A stretch of DNA of 7,535 bases. Origin: an uncultured Flammeovirgaceae bacterium (GTDB taxonomy: Bacteria > Bacteroidota > Bacteroidia > Cytophagales > Cyclobacteriaceae). Of the stretch, positions 1-7,297 are shown in pieces. The translations under genes were made by a program, and so were the position numbers. The stretch lies in contig CAMLLI010000182.1 of NCBI GenBank assembly GCA_946480685.1, positions 1 through 7,535 on the forward strand, written 5' to 3'. The notes under the pieces are model-generated. The model ran no database searches. It saw nothing but the letters and a program-made list of their open reading frames with translations, and was not told the origin of the DNA. Numbering within the stretch: position 1 is the stretch's first letter; every line of letters starts with the position of its first letter.

Positions 1-1972
1 TTTTGAACTTCACCTCATATATATTCTTGCCTTCCAGTTTCTGCCGGACAGCGTTATCATCAATGCGGCTTCTGAATTCACCGTATGCTTTATCCGGTGT
101 GTTCAACATCGTGAATGGTTTTGGTCCCTTGCTGAAGTCGGCTACAGCTTTGCCGGATGCGCTTGCATTGAGATCGCCTGCTTTTACATTCTTAGTTTTA
201 TTCTCGATGTTAGGCTGCTGCGCGGTAAGTTTATACCATTGAACATCCTCTACCGATACATCTACATTATCGGTAGTAAAGAACCAGCCTCTCCAGAACC
301 AGTCGAGATCTACAGCCGTTGCTTCTTCCATCATTCTGAAGAAGTCTGCCGGACGCGGATGCTTATACATCCAGCGGTTTGCATATTCTTTAAAGGCTTT
401 ATCAAAAAGATCTTTACCGATAATGGTTTCGCGAAGCAACGTTAGGGCTACTGTCGGTTTTTCATAGTAGTTAGCACCGAATGCGTTGAGTCTTTCATTG
501 TCAGATGTATTCATCACGGGGCGCATCACGCTCTTGTCGCCCTTCATATAGGGCACTATATCTTGCGGAACGGTGTGGTGGTAATTAGGATAGCGCTCCA
601 TCTCGGTGCGCGTCTGTAAAAATGTATTCAGTCCTTCATCCATCCACATCCACTGGCGTTCGTCTGAGCTTACAATCATCGGGAAATAATTGTGTCCTAC
701 TTCGTGAACGATCACACCGATCATACTGGCTTTTCCGTTTTCACTCATCTGTCCGTTGCGCGGACGACCACCGTTGAAGCTGATCATCGGAAACTCCATA
801 CCAAGGTTAGCCGTGTTTACAGATATAGCTACGGGATACGGATAGTCAAAGGTATATTTCGAGTATACTTCAAGCGCGTTCTTTACTGCTTTGGTAGATT
901 CCTCCGACCACACCGGCAAACCTTCTTTCGGGAAATAGGACATCGCCAGTACTGTATTGGTTGGAAGCTTTACGGCCTGTGCATCCCATATAAATTTACG
1001 TGACGAAGCGAACGCTACATCGCGAACATTATCAGCCTGATAGCGCCATGTTTTTTTAGCAGTTGACCGCGTCTTCTCTTTTGCTCGCGCTTCCTCTTCG
1101 GTAACAATTACAAAAGGTTTATCGAATGATGCTTTAGCTTTTTCAAACCGCTCGAGTTCTTTTGCTGATAGTACCTCTTTTGCATTGAGTAATGTTCCGG
1201 TGGAGGCAACAATGTGATCAGCAGGAACGGTAATGTTTATTTTATAGTTACCGAACTCCAGTGCAAACTCGCCGAGTCGCTGAAACTGTTTGTTCTGCCA
1301 GCCTTCATAATCATCAAACTGGCACATGCGTGGGAACCAGTGGGCGATCAGGTATATACTGTTTTTATCTTCCGGAAAATACTCATAGCCTTCGCGTGAA
1401 AGCAGGAACTTGCTCCGGTCGGTTATTGGATAGGACCATGCAACATTAAAAGTATAGCTCTCACCGGTTTTTATAGCCACCGGTAAATCAATACGCATCA
1501 TGGTATTGTTGATGGTGATGGGAAGATTTTTACCGGTCTTGTCGGTAACCGATTGTATAGTATATCCACCTTCAAACTCGAGTGTCCGTGTCAGATACTG
1601 CATGTGCAGTGTCGGTATAGAATCGCGCACCGGACCGAAGTAACTTCCGAAATCCTCATTACCCTTCTTGTTGATGTTCTGATCGAGCTGCAGCCAGAGA
1701 TACTTTAGTGTTTCCGGCGAGTTGTTGTAGTAGGCAATGGTTTCCTTACCTTTCAATGTATTGGTAGGTTCATCGATTTCTGCATCGATGGTATAGTCGG
1801 CTCGCTGCTGCCAGTATTTGGCGCCAGGCTCACCGGAGCCTGTACGATATTCGTTTGGTGTGGGCAACAATTCATCAAGCTGCTCAAATTTTCCTTTCCA
1901 TTGCTTAGCATCCTGTGCATGCGCGAATGCCGCCAGTAAAAGCATTGGTAAAATGATACGAAGGGATTTCAT
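1..1972 (-). CDS. Secreted M1-family zinc metallopeptidase, paralog A (C-terminus cut by window edge)
   Basis: This is a gluzincin aminopeptidase-like enzyme expected to remove N-terminal residues from peptides outside the cytoplasm. The reading frame is open from ATG at 1972 to the left edge: 657 codons without a stop, with roughly 85 C-terminal residues missing compared with paralog B. Residues 1-19 form a signal peptide (Lys2 and Arg5, a Leu-rich core, cleavage after AHA before Gln20). An M1 N-terminal beta domain follows. The catalytic part has G391-M-E-F-P395 in place of the classical GxMEN exopeptidase motif, H423-E424-V-G-H427 zinc ligands and general base, the third ligand E446 exactly 18 residues later in MDEGLNTF, and Y503 as the likely transition-state Tyr. 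A Lys-rich linker leads to a short C-terminal domain beginning near GPKPF. It is the most divergent of the three copies. A terminator lies just upstream, so it probably has its own transcription control. The family call is strong; the substrate is unknown. Confidence 0.95.
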   Translation of the reverse strand, partial: MKSLRIILPMLLLAAFAHAQDAKQWKGKFEQLDELLPTPNEYRTGSGEPGAKYWQQRADYTIDAEIDEPTNTLKGKETIAYYNNSPETLKYLWLQLDQNINKKGNEDFGSYFGPVRDSIPTLHMQYLTRTLEFEGGYTIQSVTDKTGKNLPITINNTMMRIDLPVAIKTGESYTFNVAWSYPITDRSKFLLSREGYEYFPEDKNSIYLIAHWFPRMCQFDDYEGWQNKQFQRLGEFALEFGNYKINITVPADHIVASTGTLLNAKEVLSAKELERFEKAKASFDKPFVIVTEEEARAKEKTRSTAKKTWRYQADNVRDVAFASSRKFIWDAQAVKLPTNTVLAMSYFPKEGLPVWSEESTKAVKNALEVYSKYTFDYPYPVAISVNTANLGMEFPMISFNGGRPRNGQMSENGKASMIGVIVHEVGHNYFPMIVSSDERQWMWMDEGLNTFLQTRTEMERYPNYHHTVPQDIVPYMKGDKSVMRPVMNTSDNERLNAFGANYYEKPTVALTLLRETIIGKDLFDKAFKEYANRWMYKHPRPADFFRMMEEATAVDLDWFWRGWFFTTDNVDVSVEDVQWYKLTAQQPNIENKTKNVKAGDLNASASGKAVADFSKGPKPFTMLNTPDKAYGEFRSRIDDNAVRQKLEGKNIYEVKFK

Positions 1973-2014
1973 ATAGTCGATTAATGAGTTTATCTGAAAG
2001 ATCAGTTTAATTAA

Positions 2015-2048
2015 ATAAAAAAGCCATCCTTTTTTACAAGGATGGCTT
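2015..2048 (-). terminator. Rho-independent terminator after paralog B
   Basis: On the minus strand a perfect 11-bp stem (AAGCCATCCTT at 2048-2038 pairing with AAGGATGGCTT at 2031-2021) encloses a 6-nt loop and runs directly into a T-rich tract (TTTTATTTAA, 2020-2011). It lies 87 bp past the stop codon of paralog B and 48 bp before the start of paralog A, so it should end the upstream transcript and separate copy A from it. Read on the plus strand the hairpin is followed only by a weak, interrupted T tract (aattctttt), so the minus direction is favoured. Confidence 0.88.
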
Positions 2049-2060
2049 AATTCTTTTCGT

Positions 2061-2068
2061 CAAACGTA
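2061..2068 (-). promoter_or_regulatory. Candidate Bacteroidota -7 element upstream of paralog A
   Basis: The minus strand reads TACGTTTG, an exact match to the TAnnTTTG -7 consensus of the primary sigma factor in Bacteroidota. The -33 region is poor: ACTG lies 16 bp upstream and CTTG lies about 26 bp upstream, neither a good TTTG at normal spacing. If it is active, transcription would start near 2054, just before the terminator hairpin, and that hairpin would sit in the 5' leader of paralog A. An 8-bp pattern with four fixed T/G positions can occur by chance in AT-rich DNA. Confidence 0.28.
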
Positions 2069-2135
2069 TACTGCAGATGCCCGGCAGTTTTTTACAAGAC
2101 TATATTTCTACACCTGCAGAGCAAATGTTGCTGCA

Positions 2136-4379
2136 CTAATTATTTTTCTTGAACTGATCGAAGCGTGATTCTGTAGTCTTTTTCGGGAACACATTGTTGT
2201 TCATTTCAACATCAGCCAACTCGAAATTAGGATCGAGCACGATGTTTACAGCTTCCTTCTCCTTCACAAAAACCTTCACGACTTCGTTTTCATTTGTACG
2301 CCATATCTCGGCTGGTATACGCTCTATTTCTTTAGAGCCGTCTTTATACGTCCACTCAATAACCAGTGGCGTTACAAGACCTCCTACATTTTTAAACTTG
2401 ATCTGGTATATATTTTTGCCTTCCAGTTTTTTACGGATGTCGGCATCGTTAATGCGACTTCTGAATTCACCGTACATCTGGTCAGGTGTATTCAACATTG
2501 TAAATGGTTCCGGTCCGCTGCTGAAGTCGTTGGCATTTTTGCCGGTATTCTTTTCAGCAGTAAGATCGCCTTTCTTCGTTTTGATATTTTTCTTTTCCGG
2601 ATCGATCTGCTCGTTCTTCAACTGGAACCACTTCACTTCATCAACGGCTACATCTACATTGTCGGTGCTATAGAACCAGCCTCTCCAGAACCAATCGAGA
2701 TCAACACCCGATGCATCTTCCATCGTACGGAAAAAGTCTGCAGGCTTCGGATGTTTAAAGGCCCAGCGCTCTGAATACTCTTTGAAAGCTTTATCGAATA
2801 ACTCCGGACCCATTACGGTTTCGCGAAGCAATGTGAGCGCTGCGGATGGCTTGGTATAGCCATTAGCACCAAACTCGTTGTAGCGCATATCGTCACCGTT
2901 GCTCATGATCGGGCGCATCTGGCTCTTGTCACCTTTCATAAAAGGTATAATTCCTTTTGGTGTACCATGTGTACTATATAATTCCGGGTAACGAACACGA
3001 ACTGTTTCTTTTTCCAGAAATGTATTCAATCCTTCATCCATCCAGGTCCATTGACGTTCGTCTGAGTTCACGATCATCGGGAAGAAGTTGTGACCAACTT
3101 CATGTACGACAACCTGTACAAGACCAACGAGCTTCTGTTGTGAGTATGTACCGTCTTTGTTAGGGCGTGAACCGTTGAAGCAGATCATCGGGTACTCCAT
3201 ACCCTGATTAGCCGTGTGAATAGAATATGCTACCGGATAAGGATAGTTGAATGTACGCTCGGAGTATATTTCCAATGCATTCTTGATAGCCTTGGTAGAT
3301 TCTTTCTCCCACAGCGGGTTGCCTTCTTTCGGATAGAGTGACATGGCAAGCGGTGTTTTGTCTCCAACCTTCACAGCCTGTGCATCCCATATAAATTTAC
3401 GTGAAGAAGCAAATGCGAAGTCGCGTACGTTCTCAGCATAAAATTCCCACGTAGCTTTCTTCGTTGACTTTGTTTTTTCTTTTTGAACAGCTTCGTCTTG
3501 CGTAACGATGAATACAGGTTTATCAAAAGCCTTCTTTGCTTTTTCGAAACGCTCGATCTGTTCTTTGCTCAATACATCTTTCGGATTTTGTATAGTACCG
3601 GTAGCGCCTACAATATGGTCAGCAGGCACTGTGATGCGCACGCGATAGTTACCGAACACGAGCGCAAACTCGCTCTGCCCGAGAAACTGTTTGTTCTGCC
3701 AGCCTTCGTAGTCATCGAATACGCACATGCGTGGGAACCACTGCGCGAAAGTATATACATAGTTGCCGTCTTCCGGGAAATACTCGTAGCCACCTCGTTG
3801 GTTAAAGATCTGGCGGTTATACTCGGTATAGCTCCAGTCAATCGCGAAAGTAAATTTCTCCCCTGTCTTAAGCGGAGCCGGAAGATCTACACGCATCATG
3901 GTATTGTTGATGGTATAGGGAAGTGCTTTACCTGTTGCATCTTTCACTGACTTAATGTTGTAGCCTCCTTTATAGTCGGAAGTTTTTACACCGGTCATCA
4001 TGTTGAAAAAACCTGCCGGCACAGAGTCTCTCACAACACCTGTTTTGGTTTGTGAGGTCATGTTGTTATCAGCGAGTATATTTTGATCAAGCTGAAGCCA
4101 GAGGAATGTTAAAGTTTCCGGTGAGTTGTTATGATAGGTAATGGTTTCAGAGCCCGTCAGTAATTGTGTTTTGTCGTCAACCTCTACGTTGATCACATAG
4201 TCAGCACGTTGCTGCCAGTAATTCTGACCCGGTGCACCGGCACCTGTGCGATATGAATTTGGTGTTGGTAATAATTGATCGAGCTGCTCGAATTTTCCTT
4301 TCCACGCCTGTTGCTGCGGAGTTTGTGCTGAAGCATGAAGCAACACACAAGTAAATATAATAGCAAGTAATACTCTCAT
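2136..4379 (-). CDS. Secreted M1-family zinc metallopeptidase, paralog B
   Basis: This is a complete 747-residue M1 (gluzincin) peptidase, predicted to act in the periplasm or at the cell surface on peptide N-termini. Residues 1-18 are a signal peptide ending ASA before Gln19; Cys11 lies inside the hydrophobic core and is not a lipobox. The order of parts is an N-terminal beta domain (about 55-250), then the catalytic domain with G393-M-E-Y-P397, H426-E427-V-G-H430, the third zinc ligand E449 in WMDEGLNTF, and the probable catalytic Y508 in GYTKP. A Lys/Asn-rich linker spans about 586-621, and a C-terminal domain runs from GPEPF (622) to the end. There is no type IX secretion tail. The stop is TAG. 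The start is 84 bp downstream of paralog C, across a long palindrome, with no obvious promoter of its own; a strong terminator follows. It is closest to paralog C (14 differences in 83 aligned residues before and through the GMEYP region). Confidence 0.97.
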   Translation of the reverse strand: MRVLLAIIFTCVLLHASAQTPQQQAWKGKFEQLDQLLPTPNSYRTGAGAPGQNYWQQRADYVINVEVDDKTQLLTGSETITYHNNSPETLTFLWLQLDQNILADNNMTSQTKTGVVRDSVPAGFFNMMTGVKTSDYKGGYNIKSVKDATGKALPYTINNTMMRVDLPAPLKTGEKFTFAIDWSYTEYNRQIFNQRGGYEYFPEDGNYVYTFAQWFPRMCVFDDYEGWQNKQFLGQSEFALVFGNYRVRITVPADHIVGATGTIQNPKDVLSKEQIERFEKAKKAFDKPVFIVTQDEAVQKEKTKSTKKATWEFYAENVRDFAFASSRKFIWDAQAVKVGDKTPLAMSLYPKEGNPLWEKESTKAIKNALEIYSERTFNYPYPVAYSIHTANQGMEYPMICFNGSRPNKDGTYSQQKLVGLVQVVVHEVGHNFFPMIVNSDERQWTWMDEGLNTFLEKETVRVRYPELYSTHGTPKGIIPFMKGDKSQMRPIMSNGDDMRYNEFGANGYTKPSAALTLLRETVMGPELFDKAFKEYSERWAFKHPKPADFFRTMEDASGVDLDWFWRGWFYSTDNVDVAVDEVKWFQLKNEQIDPEKKNIKTKKGDLTAEKNTGKNANDFSSGPEPFTMLNTPDQMYGEFRSRINDADIRKKLEGKNIYQIKFKNVGGLVTPLVIEWTYKDGSKEIERIPAEIWRTNENEVVKVFVKEKEAVNIVLDPNFELADVEMNNNVFPKKTTESRFDQFKKNN

Positions 4380-4393
4380 GATTTGAATTTGCT

Positions 4394-4457
4394 GTTATCA
4401 GTTATTCGTTATCCGTTAATCGTATTTACGAATAACGATTAACGAATAACTTATAAC
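4394..4457. repeat. 64-bp near-perfect palindrome made of 7-bp units
   Basis: The gap between paralogs C and B can be read as nine consecutive heptamers: gttatca, gttattc, gttatcc, gttaatc, a central gtattta, then cgaataa, cgattaa, cgaataa and cttataa. Folding the segment about 4425/4426 pairs 27 of 31 opposed positions, and one of the mismatches becomes a G-U pair in minus-strand RNA. It therefore forms a long AT-rich hairpin with almost no loop. No T tract follows on the minus strand, so it is not a standard intrinsic terminator. It could be an RNA-stabilising or attenuating stem, a protein-binding site, or a dispersed REP-like element. Confidence 0.85.
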
Positions 4458-4463
4458 GATTCT

Positions 4464-6689
4464 CTAGTTTGTTCTCTTTTTGAATTCGTCAAATTTGGAT
4501 GCGGACTGTGATTTAGGGAACACGTTGTCCTGCGCATTGATGTCGGTGACCTCTTGTTGTGGATCCAGTACGATGCCTGTTACTTCCTTGTCCTTAACAA
4601 ACACTTTGGTCACTTTGTTTTCGTTGATGCGCCAGATCTCTGCTGGTATACGTTCGATCTCTTTTGATCCATCTTTATAGGTCCATTGGATAATTACCGG
4701 CATCACCAGTCCGCCTTTGTTGCTCAACGTAACCTCATATATATTCTTGTTCTCGAGTTTCTGCATGATCGCTTTGTCATCGATCTGACTTCTGAACTCG
4801 CCATACATACGCGGATCGGTATTCGTTAAACTAAATGGCTCCGGACCATTGTTGAAGTTGTCGAATTTATTCTCTCCTTTCGCGTTGAGATCGCCTTGTT
4901 TTACCTTCGGAGTTTTCGTTTCAGGATCGTTCGTTTCCTTACGCATCTTGAACCACTTCACCTGGTCTATAGATTGATCACAAACATCTGTAGTATAGAA
5001 CCAGCCTTTCCAGAACCAGTCGAGATCTACAGCCGATGCATCTTCCATGGTACGGAAAAAGTCTGCAGGCTTTGGATGTTTAAAGGCCCAGCGGTTTGCA
5101 TATTCTTTAAAGGCTTTATCAAATAACTCACGACCCATTATAGTTTCGCGCAGCATGAATAAACCTGTTCCTGCTTTTGCATATTGTTCATTACCGAATT
5201 GTATTACCTGCTCGGAGTTCACCATCAATGGACGCATCGAGCTGCGATCGCCTTTCATATAGGGAACCAGTGCAGCAGGTTTACCTCTGTCGAAATCTAT
5301 ATCCGGGTAGCGTTCTATCTCTGTTACTAACTGTACAAATGTATTTATACCTTCATCCATCCAGGTAGTCTGGCGCTCATCGTTGTTGATGATCATCGGG
5401 AAGAAGTTGTGTCCTACTTCGTGCACAATAACACCAATCATACCCTTGCGTACTGCCGGAGTATAGGAACCATCTTTCGCCGGACGACCATAGTTAAAAC
5501 AGATCATCGGGTACTCCATGCCTTGGTGTGCAGCGTGAACAGATATAGCTACCGGGTATGGATAATCGATCGTCATGCGAGAGTATACTTCCAATGCATT
5601 CTTCACGGCTTTGGTAGATTCTTTCTCCCATAGCGGATTACCTTCTTTCGGGTAATACGACATGGCCAGTGGTGTCTTGCTGCCAATCTTTACAGCCTGT
5701 GCATCCCATATAAATTTACGGGATGTAGCGAAAGCAAAGTCACGCACATTATCCGCGTGAAACTCCCATGTCTTCTTCTCTTTCGATTTTGTTTTCTCGC
5801 GCTGTATAGCTTCATCCTGTGTTGCTATAATTACCGGCTTGTCGAAAGAAGTCTTAGCTTTTGCGAGTCGCTCGAGTTGTGTTTTGTTAAGAACAGTTTC
5901 AGCATTTTTAAGCTGACCGGTTGCACCTACGATGTGATCGGCCGGTACCGTGATCTTTACTTTGTAATCACCGAAAGGTAACGCAAACTCTCCCTGACCA
6001 AGGAATTGTTTATTCTGCCATCCTTCATAATCATCATACACACACATGCGTGGGAACCACTGTGCAATCACGTAAGAGTAATTGCCGTCTTCCGGAAAGT
6101 ATTCATACTGCGTGCGCTCACGAACACGAACACCATCGTTGATATTATAAGACCAGTCGATGGAGAAAGTATATTTCTGTCCGGGGTTGAGAGGCTGTGG
6201 AAGATCGATTCGCATCATGGTATAGTTGATGAGGTGCGTGAGATCTTTACCGGCAGCATCTTTCACCGATTTGATTTTAAATCCACCATCAAAATCAAAA
6301 AGATTATAGGCAGAACCTGCAGACTTGGCATCGATGGAATCGCGTAAAGTATTGGTTCTTGTTTTTTGCGTCATGTTATCTTCAGCAAGTTTATTCTGAT
6401 CAAGCTGAAGCCACAGGTAACGCAATACATCAGGCGAATTATTGTGATAGGTTATTGTTTCAGATCCGGTTATACTTTGATTGTCGTCATTCAGTTCTAC
6501 ACTGATAACATAGTCGGCTTTTTGTTGCCAGTATTTAGGACCTGGTGCCCCGGAGCCTGAGCGATACTCATTCGGAGTTGGCAGCTGTTGATCGAGCTGC
6601 TCGAACTTGCCCTGCCACCGTGGAGTTTCCTGTGCCCATGCCGTATGCATTATGACAAGAAGGAGGGAAATTTTAAAAACACGCTTCAT
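4464..6689 (-). CDS. Secreted M1-family zinc metallopeptidase, paralog C
   Basis: This is a complete 741-residue M1 peptidase and the first of three tandem copies in transcription order. The signal peptide covers residues 1-19 (Lys2, Arg3, Lys6, a hydrophobic core, cleavage after AWA before Gln20). The catalytic set is complete: G390-M-E-Y-P394 where the GxMEN motif is expected, H423-E424-V-G-H427 with E446 as the third zinc ligand 18 residues later, and Y503 as the probable transition-state Tyr. A Lys/Asn-rich linker joins the catalytic core to a C-terminal domain that begins at GPEPF and ends in FDEFKKRTN. The start codon is only 14 bp after the stop of the hupE-type gene, so the two are almost certainly co-transcribed. 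The leader has no Shine-Dalgarno sequence. Exopeptidase activity is expected from the family; the substrate is unknown. Confidence 0.97.
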   Translation of the reverse strand: MKRVFKISLLLVIMHTAWAQETPRWQGKFEQLDQQLPTPNEYRSGSGAPGPKYWQQKADYVISVELNDDNQSITGSETITYHNNSPDVLRYLWLQLDQNKLAEDNMTQKTRTNTLRDSIDAKSAGSAYNLFDFDGGFKIKSVKDAAGKDLTHLINYTMMRIDLPQPLNPGQKYTFSIDWSYNINDGVRVRERTQYEYFPEDGNYSYVIAQWFPRMCVYDDYEGWQNKQFLGQGEFALPFGDYKVKITVPADHIVGATGQLKNAETVLNKTQLERLAKAKTSFDKPVIIATQDEAIQREKTKSKEKKTWEFHADNVRDFAFATSRKFIWDAQAVKIGSKTPLAMSYYPKEGNPLWEKESTKAVKNALEVYSRMTIDYPYPVAISVHAAHQGMEYPMICFNYGRPAKDGSYTPAVRKGMIGVIVHEVGHNFFPMIINNDERQTTWMDEGINTFVQLVTEIERYPDIDFDRGKPAALVPYMKGDRSSMRPLMVNSEQVIQFGNEQYAKAGTGLFMLRETIMGRELFDKAFKEYANRWAFKHPKPADFFRTMEDASAVDLDWFWKGWFYTTDVCDQSIDQVKWFKMRKETNDPETKTPKVKQGDLNAKGENKFDNFNNGPEPFSLTNTDPRMYGEFRSQIDDKAIMQKLENKNIYEVTLSNKGGLVMPVIIQWTYKDGSKEIERIPAEIWRINENKVTKVFVKDKEVTGIVLDPQQEVTDINAQDNVFPKSQSASKFDEFKKRTN

Positions 6690-6703
6690 ATAGGTTATAA
6701 GAG

Positions 6704-7297
6704 TTATTCAATCCAAAATGCTTTTTCTTTCATTAACATCAAAGCGATGCCGGCTACTGCAGATGAAATAACCATCTTCCAGTCTCTGCGGTTCACGCCA
6801 AACAAATCCACCAAAAGAAAGCTCGCTGTTAAAAAGATGGCAACAATAATTATCTGGCCTACCTCCAGCCCGAGATTAAAGGCCAATAGCTGTGATATGA
6901 TTCGTTCATCTTTACCCAAAATACTTTTCAGATAATTTGAAAAGCCCAGGCCGTGTATCAATCCGAAAAATGCTGCAAAAAAATAGTTGAGCTGAACAGG
7001 TCTGCCCGATAAATTTTCTTCATTCTTGAACAGGTTAGACCCTGCCGTTATAAAAATAGTAAGAGGTATAAGAAATTCGATAAGCTCTGCCTTGATCGTA
7101 ACAATTTCGAGTGTTGATAATGCCAGTGTGATGGAGTGCCCTATTGTAAAAGCTGTAACCAGGATCAGCACCTGCCGCCAGTCGCGCATGAGGTATAGTG
7201 CACACAGTGCCACTACAAATAAAATGTGATCATAGCCATTAGCATAGTCCAGTATGTGATCCTTCCCTAACCCAAAATAGAGTTGAAACTCGCTCAT
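6704..7297 (-). CDS. HupE/UreJ-type membrane protein, putative metal permease
   Basis: This is a 197-residue hydrophobic protein with about six membrane segments (roughly 24-37, 43-62, 72-90, 104-122, 134-158, 174-190). It carries the signatures of the HupE/UreJ_2 family: H14 then D23-H24-I-L-F near the first segment, T51-I-G-H54-S-I-T, E74, F111-G-L-I-H115-G-L-G-F119, and F140-N141-L-G-L-E145-V-G-Q148. In characterised relatives, HupE and UreJ handle nickel for hydrogenase and urease; the intramembrane His, Asp and Glu residues fit metal coordination. No hydrogenase or urease gene is in view. The neighbour 14 bp downstream is a zinc peptidase, so another metal or another role is possible. 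The ATG at 7297 is the natural start, directly before the conserved N-terminus. The family call is firm; the substrate and direction of transport are not. Confidence 0.92.
   Translation of the reverse strand: MSEFQLYFGLGKDHILDYANGYDHILFVVALCALYLMRDWRQVLILVTAFTIGHSITLALSTLEIVTIKAELIEFLIPLTIFITAGSNLFKNEENLSGRPVQLNYFFAAFFGLIHGLGFSNYLKSILGKDERIISQLLAFNLGLEVGQIIIVAIFLTASFLLVDLFGVNRRDWKMVISSAVAGIALMLMKEKAFWIE

Noticed and set aside
1..1972. Paralog A as a pseudogene because its C-terminus is missing
   Set aside because: The frame is open with no stop or shift right up to the window edge, so the missing end is due to where the window was cut.
2030..2098. Direct repeat of the 11-mer ttttttacaag at 2030-2040 and 2088-2098
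   Set aside because: The repeat is short and T-rich, and one copy is part of the terminator loop and stem; chance is a sufficient explanation.
2194..2673. Plus-strand open frame of 159 codons, and similar ones at 3483-3950 and 6006-6347
   Set aside because: They lie wholly inside the peptidase genes on the opposite strand, recur at equivalent places in the paralogs as a result of shared coding sequence, and show no recognisable domain.
4337..4379. Lipoprotein signal in paralog B because of Cys11
   Set aside because: The residues before Cys11 (I-F-T) do not fit a lipobox, and the hydrophobic core continues past it to a clear ASA cleavage site before Gln19.
4394..4457. CRISPR-like or minisatellite array
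   Set aside because: Units are only 7 bp with no spacers, and the two halves are inverted relative to each other; palindrome is the better description.
6588..6935. Plus-strand open frame of 115 codons spanning the peptidase C / hupE junction
   Set aside because: It overlaps two well-supported minus-strand genes and their 14-bp junction; it has no recognisable domain and is a shadow.
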